A stretch of DNA of 64,000 nucleotides from Chromobotia macracanthus (taxonomy: Eukaryota > Chordata > Actinopteri > Cypriniformes > Botiidae). Location: positions 2,486,501-2,550,500 of the forward strand of contig JAZGTH010000005.1 in assembly GCA_036877525.1 (NCBI GenBank), read 5' to 3'. Of this stretch, positions 46,901-59,900 are shown one piece after another. Each line of letters begins with the position of its first letter. Position 1 is the stretch's first letter. The position numbers and the translations under genes were made by a program. Below the pieces are notes generated by a model. The model saw only the letters and a list, made by a program, of their open reading frames with translations. It was not told the DNA's origin and did no database searches.

Positions 46901-48420
46901 CAAGTGATAACCTTGCCAGCCTGTCAACAAAGGTGTGGGGGGCCCTCTGTAGTGAGGGTGCCAGACACACTTAACCTAACGGACTGACATTCAAAGGGAG
47001 CTAGTAAATAGATGGCTTCAGCCACTTGAGCATCATCCATTGATGAAGCTCTAGTGAGAGCAAAGTACCTTCTATAATGAAAACACACATGGATAAGAAG
47101 AACACTTACGTGTGAATGCTGTTCATTGACTTCAGTTCAGCATTCAACACTATAATCCCTCAGCACCTTATTGGAAAGCTGAGCCTGCTGGGCATGAACA
47201 CCTCTCTGTACAACTGGATCCTGGCCTTCCTGACTGGGAGACCTCAGTCAGTCCAGATTGGGAACAGCATCTCCAACACCACCACACTCTTATCAGCAAA
47301 AATTATGAGTCAGCATATAGAGAAGGTGCACCATCTTACAACAACCTGTCTCTGAATGTTGATTAAACAAAACAGATGATTGTTGTACATCAACAGATCC
47401 ACTGTGGAGATCATCAAGAGCACCAAATTCCTTGGTGTTCACCTGGTGGAGAACCTTACCTGGTCCCTCAACACCAGCTCCATCACAAAGAAAGCTCAGC
47501 AGTGCTTCTACTTCCTAAGAAGACTGAGGAAAGCACACCTTCCACCCACTATTTTGACCACATTCTACAGAGGGGCTATCGAGAGCATCCTTTGCAGCTG
47601 CATCTTGGAATTGCTCCATCTTGGACCGCAAAACCCTACGGCGGATAGTGAGGACAGCTGAGAAGATCACTGGAGTCTCTCTTCCCTCTGTTGTGGACAT
47701 CTACAACACACAATGCATTCGCAAAGCAAACAGCATTGTGGATGACCCCACACACTCTTTATTCTTCTGCCGTCTGGAAAAATGCATCGGAGCATCCGGG
47801 CCCTTACAAATCATACTGTGTAAATTTCTTCCCCCAAGCCATCAGACTTCTGAACTCACATGGACTGGTCTGACACATACCATGCACAACAATCACCTAT
47901 TCAGGACTACAACACAATGCATATACACTCACACTCGCAGGACTTGCATTCAACCTTTTGCACATTCTGTATTTTGCACACTTCTTCTACCATATTGCGT
48001 TTTTGCACATCTCACAGCTGCTAATACTGCTGCTAACCCAGTCAAATATTTACAACCATGTACCCTTACTCTACAAATATGTATATTGGCCGGCGCTGTT
48101 CTCTGTGCTGATTTGTATTGTAGTAGGGCTCTTTTATGTCTATGTACTGGTTGTTTTGTACAGGTTGTTTTTGCCCTTGTCTTACTCTCTGCACATGTCT
48201 GCACTTTGTGACATTCTTGTGATGTCTGCACTGTTTTTGTGATGTTTGCACTGTGATTGTATCTAATCCCTTGTTGTCTATGTAGTCTATGTTTTAAGTG
48301 GCACCATGGTCCCGGAGGAATGGTGTTTCATTCCACTATGTATGTATGTATGTATGCATCTGCTATATATGGTTAAATGACAATAATAAACTACTGAACC
48401 TTTTGAACCTCTGAACTTAG
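46900..48420 (+). mobile_element. CR1/L2-superfamily LINE (Rex1/Maui-like) ORF2 3' part
   Basis: RT block LFIDFSSAFNTIIPQHLIGK and NWILAFLTGRPQSVQIGN at 47116-47290. Then a deletion removes the catalytic YADD region. ORF2 resumes at 47380 with STVEIIKSTKFLGVHLVENL, TKKAQQCFYFLRRLRKAHLP and, in another frame, TLRRIVRTAEKITGVSLPSV (47621-47690). A long 3' UTR follows, ending GACAATAATAAACTACTGAA. Inactive. Confidence 0.85.
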
Positions 48421-48549
48421 AGGTGTCCTCCATAGACAGTGTCTTAGATAATTCTACACTTCTGGTAGAGTGTACCCTAATAGTCAGGGATGACACTAGG
48501 TCACAGGCCTCATTGGATCACAGCATCTGTGATCCAGTATAGTCTTTTG

Positions 48550-50040
48550 CCTAACTGGACACAATGAGTGAAGCATTTCCTGTACCAGCAACACATGCGG
48601 TGGACAGACGGCTTGTGGCACCACTAGTCTTATCCACATAGAAAGGGTCTGAAGCCCTTTGGCGTATAACCCTTACCATCCTTAATTGGTGGTATTTGGG
48701 ATGAAAACCATTTTTCTTTAGCCAGAACGGAAATGGCCTCATGTGCAGTAGACCTAAAGGTATTGGGGCTCGAGCTGCTAAGCTGGCTTTCTGTTGCTGC
48801 ATATATCAGAAATTGATCTAAAACCAGAAGTAGTCGATGGGCCATCTGATGACGCAGATGCCTGGCCTCAGGAAGGAGCAGCTCCTTGAACACCCCTGAT
48901 TGCTTCTTAGCAACATGGTATCTGTCAACGACAGAGTTGGTGGCATTGCTAAACAGACCATGAGGAGCATCCAAAAGAAAGGTTTTATCCCTTTCCTCAA
49001 TGCCAGACAAATTGAGCCACAAGTGCTTTTCTGTTGTCACCAACACAGCCATAGAGCAAGCAATGACAGGGGTTGTCTGCTTGGTGGTACAGAGGGTGAG
49101 ATTTGTTGCTCTGCAGAGTCTGCTTCTGATCCAATTGCAATCCTCTCACCATAGTCCAGGACTTTGAGCAGGTCAGCCTGCAAAATTGTCATAGTGTGCA
49201 GTGACACAACATCCTGACCTGCTGCCACAAAAGCCTTGCCCACTGAACTTTATGTAACTCTGCACAGTCTAGAGGTCAAGGCAGGTTTTCTCCATGACAG
49301 TGCTGTAGAAATAACCTACGAGTGACTCTTCCACTTTAGGCATTGCCACATATATGTTCGTGGAGCCAAACAATAGATGAATAATTGTTGGTGGCCGGTG
49401 TAAACACTTTTTGCAAGACTTCGACACCTCAGTATGAAGGTCAGGGAGGAATGGGAGATTACCGAGATATTACAGAGAGAGGCTGTTCTCGATTGGATGA
49501 TAGAAATTAGGTGTAATGATCTGCTGCTGTTCATCTGGCCACTTGAGGCTTAGCCTCTTGACAGCACAAGAACTAACCTCAATCAGCTCCTCAAATGCAA
49601 CTAAAAGAGGAGGCTGATTTGCCTCAGCACCCGCCCAGCTTTCAGTTGTCAGATTGTTATCCAGCGCTAACACAATGAACTCATTGTCAAGCTCAGAAAA
49701 TCGCAGAGTGGGCTGCTGAAGCATGAGCTTATCCGATTTGGTGGAGAGTGCAAGAGAAAAGCAGCGCTCCCATTGCTCATCTGTCAAATCAAGCTGCAAT
49801 CCCCAAAGTGCAGACGCCAGTCTGCTTCGGTTGAAGCAGGACCTGACCCATGGGGTGCAACTGCTCCCATCAGGATTGAAGGAAGCCAGGCTGGAGCGGC
49901 ACTTCTAGTGGAAGGCAGCCAGAGGGCAGCCAGCTTCCTCAAGAGCTGATCTAGCATGCTTTATTCCCAAACAAAACACACACATATTGTGCATGTCAGC
50001 GTGGGAAGGGTGGCATGCACGCACTTAAATTATATTCTAA
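48550..50040 (-). mobile_element. DIRS1-like retrotransposon relic 4 (gag region)
   Basis: Minus strand: the cysteine-rich gag start lies near 50020-49980 (degenerate), spacer with QPTLRFSELDNEFIVLALDN near 49715-49660, then MAVLVTTEKHLWLNLSGIEE, TFLLDAPHGLFSNATNSVVD and KKQSGVFKELLLPEA (49052-48850). Same order as relics 1 and 2. It ends about 940 bp upstream of the gabra6 ATG. Confidence 0.72.
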
Positions 50041-50977
50041 ATGACGTGTCTTCTATGTCTTCTAAATTAGGTTTTTCTTCCTTTTTAATGGGAGATGATG
50101 GATTATGCATGTGATGAAGAATATAACAGAGCCTCTGGATAACCTGTCCTTGGTTTGTGTAAAACAATATTCCCAAACACCAGACCAGGTTGACACTTGC
50201 TTATCGTTGGACAAGTTTGCATGTCAATATTCATTCATGTGTTGTAAATCAATGTAAATTTGTTTACATTGAATGTTAGAGTTGCAAATGCTGGTATTAC
50301 TTGGACTGCATGAGCAGGCCAAGTTTGGAAGCACATTTAATTTGTCTTGGATGTGATGCGGCCCTGCTATGAACTTGTTTTCTTTGCATTATTTGAGGTC
50401 TGAAAACACTGCATATTTTTATTGTTTTGACCAGAGCTCATTTTCGGCAGATAAATGCTCTAAATGACAATATTTTTATTTGAAATTTACTTACTGTCAG
50501 TAGTTTATAGAATAAAACGTTAATTTTATTTAAACGCAATGCCTATAAAGAGTAAAACCAGATAATCTTGAAAGATTGTATAGATATAAATACAGATAGA
50601 TAAAATATATTATATAGAAAGTTATCTAAGAAAGTTCTTAAGAGTTCAGACTGTATTAGAGTTCAGGAATTATCTAACTATCTCTCTTACAACCTCTCAC
50701 ATCAGAACATTTGAGCCTTTGCCAAATCTTCGGATCATTCCCTACCAAATCTTTCCCATCTCATAATGCTCAATTTGATCATTGTCAACGTCATTTGGCC
50801 GCACCTCCTTCGCCTCTTTGAAAACACTTTAGCAATCGCACTGAAGAACTCCAGCAAGACTTTACGCATGTACGCACACAAGCTCCAGTATCACAGTTCC
50901 TCTCGCACACGAATTATGGTATGTGAAGCTAGTACCAGTTGACAAGGGGACACTTGGATAGAGAGTGCGCGTAAAGC
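50040..50977 (+). promoter_or_regulatory. gabra6: gabra6 upstream region
   Basis: The only non-transposon sequence directly upstream of the alpha-6 ATG. AT-rich, without an obvious TATA box or CpG island. The promoter and 5' UTR should lie here, but no boundary or factor site can be supported by eye. Confidence 0.35.
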
Positions 50978-51012
50978 ATGGCTTGGATACGCACATGTTT
51001 TGTCTTGTCTTG
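50978..51012 (+). CDS. gabra6: gabra6 coding exon 1 (signal peptide)
   Basis: The ATG at 50978 opens MAWIRTCFVLS and ends in TG before the donor GTAAGC at 51013. The split codon TG|T gives Cys. Together with exon 2 this makes a short signal peptide MAWIRTCFVLSCVGQVLA. The start is chosen because it splices in phase to exon 2 and has the right length. Intron 1 is only 139 bp. No upstream untranslated exon was identified. Confidence 0.8.
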
Positions 51013-53927
51013 GTAAGCAGAAAAGTGTTTTGCAGCTGTTTTGCAAAACGACTTGGCAATTGTTTCTTTTCTGTTTTACTTGTGTGTTTATTTGTTTGTT
51101 TGTTATTTGCTATTTTGCGAAAGTTATAATGAAGTTGTAAGTTTTTTACAGTGTTGGACAGGTGCTGGCAAATCAGCCATCTGAAACGAGAATTTATTTG
51201 GATAACATTACCCGCATTTTGGATAGATTATTAGATGGGTATGACAACAGACTCCGTCCTGGATTTGGAGGTACTGTAAATAGCTACTGTTGGAATCACT
51301 TAACATGTTAAAGAGTTACTTTAGGTTGATTAATGTAATTTTCAGAGAAAGAAAATCGTTGTTAAAAGTTCCAAAACACGTATGGTCTAAAATAATTAAG
51401 GTGAATTTCATAGTTGCGGCTTTTGTCTGGCAAAACAACAAAAGTTCAAACTCGATGTAAAATGCTTTAAATTGAAAGATATATAAAAAATACATTTAAT
51501 AGGAAGTGCAATATTACTTAACTCAATTTGTTTAAAATACTTAATGAGGGCCTTGTATTTTTCTTTTTGTTCAATAAAATACTCTAGGTCCTGTCACAGA
51601 GGTTAAAACAGACATCTTTGTCACCAGCTTTGGTCCTGTATCTGATGTTGAAATGGTATGTAAGTGAAAAAAATATTTGTATTTGCATGCATATAATGCA
51701 TATAATCAGACCACTGTAACTGCATGTTTTCGATTGCCTACTGCCTCTAGTCATGTCAGTCTGGGCTTCATTATTCTGACATTTGGGCAGGATGTCATTA
51801 TAGCAGCTTAGGGATTTTAATCTGGCTGACAATCCCTGACAGTGGAAGTCCCATCTGAGCTTTCCTTCCTCTGTTACACCACACTATTTTTCCACAGTGT
51901 CTAAAGCCACCACACTTGCCATGTTATATACTGTGACAATCTGAAAGACCATATCGATAGGTCTCTGCCAAGATTAGTAAAGAAAAAAGACAAAAAATAC
52001 CATTCAGTAATGCATACCAGCCTGAATCACATTCATACCCGATGACTCATTTATGATGTATTGTGATGTGTCAATAAAGCTTCATGAGCTGCTGCTGCTG
52101 TGTTTTATTATATGTTCCAAGCATGAATCACACTGTTAAAAGTACAGTACAGAAAAATACATTAAGTTCTACAACTGTTTTTCTGTTTTAAAACTATTTC
52201 TCAGGAATACACAATGGATGTGTTTTTCCGACAAACGTGGATAGATGACAGACTGAAATTTGATGGCCCTATTGAGATCCTTCGTCTCAACAACCTAATG
52301 GTCAGCAAGATTTGGACACCGGACACATTCTTCCGAAATGGCAAACGCTCTATTTCACACAACATGACCACTCCCAACAAGCTGTTTCGCATCATGCAGA
52401 ACGGAACTATCCTGTACACTATGAGGTAAGCTGCATGCCAAGTCATTTGCTTTCCAAGTCAAAGATGGACTGCACATCTATATATTAAAATGGTAATAGA
52501 ACTTAAAAAACAGTTTCTTTCTTAGAATTTCATATAAAATACAATAACTTTTATTGAAAACTGTAAATAAGCCATGAACTGGTTAGCTGTTGTAAAGAAA
52601 GTAGTCAAAAATGCAACGTAGAGAAAGATAGATAAGTCGATTTAAATGTTTCAGATGAATTAAAGGTGGTCACTTATTTGTGTTTCAGGTTAACCATCAA
52701 TGCAGAATGTCCCATGCGATTGATTAATTTTCCAATGGATGGGCACACTTGCCCTTTGAAATTTGGCAGCTGTAAGTCAAACTATGTGCAGTGGCTGCAA
52801 AAATTATTTAGACACTTAAGTCACACTAAAATGCCGTAATTTGACAAGTGTTATGAACTATGCAGATGCTCCACTAATGCTTGAATGGCATATGTCTAAA
52901 TACTTTATTTCATTTACAGTATAGTGTTTCATAATTCGAAAGCTAACAAATGTATGAAATATTTTGCCAATTAATTAGACTTGGTTTTATATTTTGTTAA
53001 ATAATGTAAAGACATTTATGCATTTTATACCTAAAGTGTGCACTTTAGTTTCATGCCCCATATATGACAGATGCCTACCCTGTGAGTGAGATTGTATATA
53101 CATGGAAGAAAGGACCATTGTTTTCAGTGGAGGTACCTCAAGAGAGTTCCAGTCTTCTACAGTATGACCTCATTGGACAGACAGTGTCTAGTGAGAGACT
53201 GAAGTCAAATACAGGTATAGTTTTTAGGAAATATTCTGTGATGAAAACACAGCAGTGGTTTCAAAAGCTTTTTTAGTGTTCTGCAATTTAATTGCACAAA
53301 ATCCAAGAATTACTTAGTTTCAATAAAGTATCAATATATAAATTTGTCTTTGTGTAATGGATCCTACAGTACAGTTTCTAAAGTGTGTACAGCAGCCCTG
53401 TTGAAATTTTGCTGAACGCCTGTGTTCCTCTCCTGCAGGTGAATACATAGTTATGACTGTCTACTTCCACCTGCAGAGAAAGATGGGTTTCTTCCTGATC
53501 CAGACGTACATCCCATGCTTTATGACAGTGATTCTTTCACAGGTCTCTTTCTGGATCAACAAAGAGTCAGTACCTGCCAGAACTGTATTTGGTAAGCCAC
53601 TGTTTTTACTTTTTTAGAGGTTAATAAGCCCAGTGTAATGTGCAAAGAACATCATGAGTAAGCTGTTTGTACAAGCTGCTTGATCATTTAATAGAGATTA
53701 GTATTGCAGGTTGCAGTTTTGACAGGTTGCAAACACTAATAACAAACTGATTAAAGATTGATGTATGATGGTATATAATAGTTTACAGTAATAAAAATGT
53801 AAACGTGTAGTCTGAGAACCATATAACAGTGTAAAATAATGATTTGACATATCTACAGTAACATAAAATGAGCTACCCACATTGTCTTACTATGGGGAAA
53901 AGATTCTCTACTCAAAGTCATAGGAAG

Positions 53928-53985
<58 letters not shown>

Positions 53986-56900
53986 ACATGATTCACAAAG
54001 TCTGTATGTAACCCATTCCAAATTAGACACTTTTCTGTGTAGAAGACAAGGTAGCTTACCCAGTTTTGGAGCAGAGCTATGCAGCACACAACAGCTGTTG
54101 GTAATGGTCCTAAATCGCTTAAAGTGTTTTGACCCGTGTTTCAGGCTTTTCCAGGCTTTTCTCTGTTTTCCTCTTTTTTCCTCTTTTCTGTGGGTAACAG
54201 AAACATGCATGGAGTAAAATTCTATTTTAAATGTTATTCTAAATTTCTGAGGTTGCTCTTTTATAGCTCAGGAGATTTGATGGATGCCTCAGTTGTGATT
54301 CAAGTGATAACTTTGTCTTAGATGTTTCTCCTCATTGCTTAGGAGAAAGAGTAATAGATGCAAATAAGACAATTGTTTTAATGCATTCGAGTATTTAGCT
54401 ATAGAATGTATTTTGTACAAGATAATGTGGTTTTGGGTAAATTTCATATGAAATGTTTGAGTTTATACTGAACACATGAATAATATGAAAAAAGTTATGA
54501 TTGCATGCATATCAAATTTGAGCTTAGTATGTTACATTATTGAGATCTCTTCTGAAACTCTAGTCTTTTTCTCAGGAATATCTGAGAAAGAAATATCTAA
54601 GAAGCATGAAGCTTAAGCTAAATTTCTGTTTGGTCTCCAGTGAATATATGGAGAAAATGAATAGGATTTTTCCTTCCGGAACCCTGCTGTTGTGCTCTGC
54701 TGCCTGAGAAGAGCAGTTCTGTGTTGTGCTCTACTGCTTCCTAACTCTTATTTTGTCCTCCCCGTGATTTTGTGGCATTTTTACTTAATTAATTTGGTGG
54801 GCATGAATCAAGCATCTGTCTTTGTGCACTCCCACTTGTGTTTTGATGGGCCCATTAGATTGAGCTTATTTGGGCAATTAGGAGTGTATCAATCTATGAC
54901 CTAGAGCTAAAGTTTTTCCTCCTTATAAAATAATTAAAGCCCTCACCAGCTGTCATAGTCCATTTGCATAAGAGACCAGTGTTTTTTTGGAATCATGATT
55001 GTTTTATTTAGTCCTGGAATGTGTCTGAGACATATTAAGCTATATGTGGTTGGGTTTAGGGGTGGACAATCATGCTTGCTTCTTTCTGAAATGTATATGT
55101 TTTTGTACAAATCACATCATACGAATTCATACGATTTCGCCAACTCATAAAATATTTACATTTTTCTGTGAAATCAGGTTGGGAAAAATCCTTTCTTGAT
55201 ATCTTGCATTTGAGGACAAGAATTAGGTAGTCTATTTGCATGTTATGTATATCTATGTGATGTATTCTCTTAATAATATTCTCGTAATATTTTTTGCCAG
55301 AAAAATGGCTGCATACTAGAAGAGTAAGGAGGTTATAGTAGAATTTCATAGCAGCTGTGGAGGATTGAGTTTTGTTCACAAATAAAACATTTTCCACCAG
55401 ATATGTAATTATTTATGAACAAGTTTGCTCAATTAATTTTACATCATTCTCCACCATTCCCTGCATAAGGAAAAGAGGGAAATATTAATAATTAATTAGG
55501 ATCAATTAAAAGTACTTGAATCAATAAATTATTTTGGGAATCTGACCTAACACTCTTATAGAGCATGTAGCAAAGACCAGCAGGATTAGGGACCCCAGAT
55601 TATAAGCATGAACTGCCACAACATGATGTGATACAAACAAGACTTTATTACAAACTAGACTAAACACATTCATAATACAGTTCAACATTGGAAGAGGTTA
55701 GAGGGCAGAGTAAAGAATATAGTATTATAGTAAGCTATTTGAAATTCAGCAGATCAACAGCCTGAACAAAATCAATTTCTTTATTCCATCACACATTAGT
55801 AAAAAGAGCTAATGATATTTAATGCGTCTTACCCATTGAAAAATTAAAATGTGTCCTAATGCAGTTTGTTAAGGCGCCAGTTGATCTTCACTGTATGTGC
55901 CACAGCCTGGCACAAACTTTCTTTTTTTAAAAGTCATCCCGATGACCAAAAACCTAAAAAAGGAAACTCTAAAGAGTCTAAAAACTGTAAATAGACGTGA
56001 GAGGAGACAAGAGACTGTACCGTAAAGAGGTGTGTGATCCAATCAGAGGTTATCCTCTTGGAGGGAACATTAACTCTCTGTCTTCCAATATGCTGTTTTG
56101 CACATGGAATTTGACTGGAGGTCAAGGTGAAAACTTTCAGGAGTTTTATAATGTGAAAAGCAAAAAAGCTATAAAGCATCAAACGTTATCAAAATATAAT
56201 GCACAGATGTTCATAATAATGTTCAGAAAATCAAAAATGCAACTTATAGATACCAAACATTGAGGTGATCTTGATTAACTAATTAAAAAAATAAATAAAT
56301 GTTTACAGATAAATATACAAGTAAAGTAAAACAAAAAATATTAAAGACGTAATTTGGGAAAGATTGGATATATATGTATGATCTTAAAAGTCTTTCAGTC
56401 AGAAGCCACTCTCTTTAAAATTAGTTTTGAAATTAGTTTTATAGACATTTAATATAATTACAAAAGTTTTCAAAAATGGATGACTTGGACCAAATAATGA
56501 CAAAAGGCAGCTGATAAGAGCCCAGCATAGATGGAAACTCCTTCATTACTATTTAAAAAACATCATAGGGAGTTGCCTAAAGAAAATAGTTGGTAAAATA
56601 CCAAGAGAACATTTTTGCAAATTTTAAGCTTGACTCACAACATAACTCCCATAACTACCTTTCTGTTATCTGATAATTTCAATGAGTTTACTATTGTTCA
56701 AAAATTTGGAAAAATATTAATAATGAATGCGCTAGTAATCCTACACTTTTTACTGGTAGTGTATACAAGTTAAAAGGATTTTTTTTGTCTCAGAGTGAAT
56801 GAAGTGACAGTAAATCATTCTACATTTCTTTTGGGTTGTAAAACAGACTTATCTAAATACTCTATGGGTTGCTATGGTCACCAGAGGCCTGTTTCTGCAT

Positions 56901-59900
56901 CTAGGTGTTAATTACAGTTTGGGGGTAGTTTTACAGACACCACAAAGCATAATTTGTTTGGTGATGTGTATGTAGTTATATTAATGAAATACAACTATTT
57001 ATTGTAACATTGTTTGTGTGAGCAATTCAATGAAACGGAGATAATCTCAAAATACACTTTTAATAACCAAAACATAGGAACTTGGGAGACCAGGAGAACA
57101 CAAAACACCATAATCAAATGACAATCAAACGAGGACTGACAAAGAGCAGAACAAAACCAGAGTAACTAAACTAGAAAATGGTGACAACAATCAGTAACTA
57201 GAGCTAGCTAATGAAGAACTAATTAACAGAATAATGACCAAATTAACAAGAGGAACACAAGGAAACCAACAACACATGACAAAAAGAACGTGACATTACT
57301 TCCCCCTGCTGGAGAGTGTGTCCTTGTGCCATAACTGATACTACACGTAAGTAGTGGGAGGGCAAAAATAGCACCAGGGCATTGCTGATGGAGGGAGGAG
57401 CAATGGCAGAGATCCTGTGGAAATTCCGGATGAAGCCAGAAGACCAACCGATGGAAGTGGAGCTGGTAGAGATGAAGACCCAGATGGAGCCAAGGAGCCA
57501 TTAATGATGTGGAAGTGCTCTGCAGGATTCAGCAAGCAAAGCAAAGGTGGGGTGCTGGCAGACCGGGGTGACAGCAGAGAGAGTGTGGACCAAGGTGGGG
57601 CCGGAGCGAAGGAGGAGCCCAGTGGAGCAGGAGGGGTGTAGGGACGTAGCATAGCCGGCGGATCAGAGGTCTGCAGCAGAACAAGGGTGACGAGTGACCA
57701 ATATGGAACCGGAGGGACGGAGCAGTCTGGTGGAGCCTCTGGGTTGACGGACCACGGTGGAGCCGAGGCAGTGCAAAGTCAAGTTGATGTGAAGGGATGA
57801 TGTGGGGAGAGGTGCTCAAGGCCAAAGAGCTGCAAACACAAGCGGAGGCAGTGGATCCTGATCAGAAGGCCGAGCCAGAGAGCTGGATGAAGTCAGCAGA
57901 AAAAAAGGGAGCCAAGGAACTGGGCAGGATTAGCAGAGATAAGGGAACCAAGGAGCTGAGTGGGACCAGCGGTAAATTCAGGAGCCAGACCAGCCACAGC
58001 AGATCTGGAGAGCTTGGGTTCAGGAGAAGAAATAAGAGTGGGAGCTGGCTTCATAGAAAAGTCAATAGGGAACAAATGATTGCCTCCGACCTTCAGATGG
58101 ATACTGGGACTGGCTCTGGCTCCAGGATGGATGCTGTTGGTGTCTCTGACTGCTTATACTTGAGGTCCCTGGCACTGGATCAGACTATGGTTTCATGGTG
58201 GGCTTGTGCGTCATGATGTGGTCTTCCTCTACATCATGAATGGTAAGGGAGGAACTGCAGCTCATAAGGCCCCACCCACAAACTCAGAGAAACTTCTCCA
58301 AGGACCATCTCTGTATATACTTGCCTTGGACAAAACCCACAGAGTGAGTGGTGCGGATAGTGAATTAGGCACGCCGGTGCTAAATATTGTGTGTGGTCCT
58401 TGAGGGAATACTTTCCTTGTTCCAGCAGGAGGAGGCAGACGGCTAGACTATCTATTAATTTCAAAACAATTAGTAACAAGGGCGACTGAGGAGGAGCAAA
58501 TGAACAAGATTATGATTAACAAGATAATTAAAAAGATAATGACTAAATTAACCAGAGGAATACAAGGAAACCAAAAACACATGGCAAAAGGAACCTAAAT
58601 GTGACTGTTATTGTGTGTCTGATCTGTCTAAGGCACTACATAGCACATATGGGCTTAAATAGGTAAATTGGGATATGTTTATCTCAGTGACAAAGTCACA
58701 ATTACAGTGTGAAAATGGCTTCCTCAAAGCAAATTGCAAGACACAAACTCTGCTCATGTGGAGAGGTTTTTCAAAGGTGAAAGTATTATTTCTGTAAGAA
58801 CCATTGAAAGGAAAGCTTGATACAGAAAAAAAGTGAGAGGTTTTATGAATGTCTTGCTTTATAGTGCAGAGATGAATAAGCAGAGACAAGCTATTGTTCA
58901 TATCCACTGTAGATGGTCTACATCACCATCTTGGCCCACTAAGAGCATAAATAACCCAGAGCATTTGATTTCCAAGATGTAATTGACTGATGTTAATTTG
59001 GACCAACTTTTGCTTTCAAAAGCATTATGTTACCCTCAGCATTCTCTAATTTGTGCCTTTGCTTTTCTTGTTCAGTACCTACATTTCCTTCAGGTCAGGG
59101 AACCGTTAAATGTGTTCTCTTGTAAATAAAATCTGTGTAGATATTAACCTTTCACTTGAAGCTAAAATTAAACATTCAGTGAGGTTATAAAAGGCATTTG
59201 AAAATGTACTAGACACTACAGATATGCTTTGTTGTAGTAAAGCAGTGGTTATACAAATCGTAAATAATTCACCAAAAATGGATGGTTATTACTTTTGGTT
59301 ACTACTTCTTTCCTATAAGAAACCATAGTTATTTTTTGTAAGAGATGTCATAAATTGCCTTTTTGAGCAGTGTCTAGATTATGGCTCAGTCCAAAAGTAG
59401 GTGTTGGAAGTTCTGCATGTCTATACATTTTGTACATGTTCATCGTTATTTTTTTCTGACATTTTCTTTATGTAATTAAACAAAGGCATTTGATCATATT
59501 TACTGCTGGTCTAAGATCAGTTGTATTTCTCATGAACAGTTCCTACAAGCTCTTTAGACAACTTTTCATTAAGTCCATAATAATAGGCATGTGTTATGAC
59601 TGCACAGGGACCTATTCATGCAGAATAAAGCTTTGTGCCGCTATGTTTGCGGACTGGTGGAGGGGCCTGAAACAGCATTGCTGCCCATGCTCCTCCCCCA
59701 CGTGGCATAACGTAGAAGCAGAACAATGCTGGATAAGGGAGGCAAGATGCCACCTTTATGCTGTGTTCATAAACACTTAAACTGGCCCTGAATGTTGGAC
59801 CTGAAAAAATTATGGTGGCCTTGTTTAAGTTGTTCCACTTTATCAGATGGTTCAATAAGAGCTTAAGCGACCATTGTTGTACTTACATGAGCAATAAGGG

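Larger units (their letters stand above)
53592..57000 (+). other. gabra6 intron 7, first part
   Basis: The intron between M1 and M2 exons (53592-62557) is about 9 kb, against 0.1-0.6 kb for the other introns. This part contains a GT microsatellite and the dispersed repeat at 55480-55625. Otherwise AT-rich with no gene. Confidence 0.8.

Noticed and set aside
47621..48211. A 196-codon plus-strand frame
   Set aside because: The first part is LINE ORF2 C-terminus and the rest is translated LINE 3' UTR.
53853..54217. Open frames rich in His-Thr or Cys-Val repeats
   Set aside because: Translations of the GT microsatellite in gabra6 intron 7.
57341..57825. Proline/serine/leucine-rich frames on both strands
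   Set aside because: Caused by the repetitive GGAGCC-type interior of an LTR element; no domain and no splice context.
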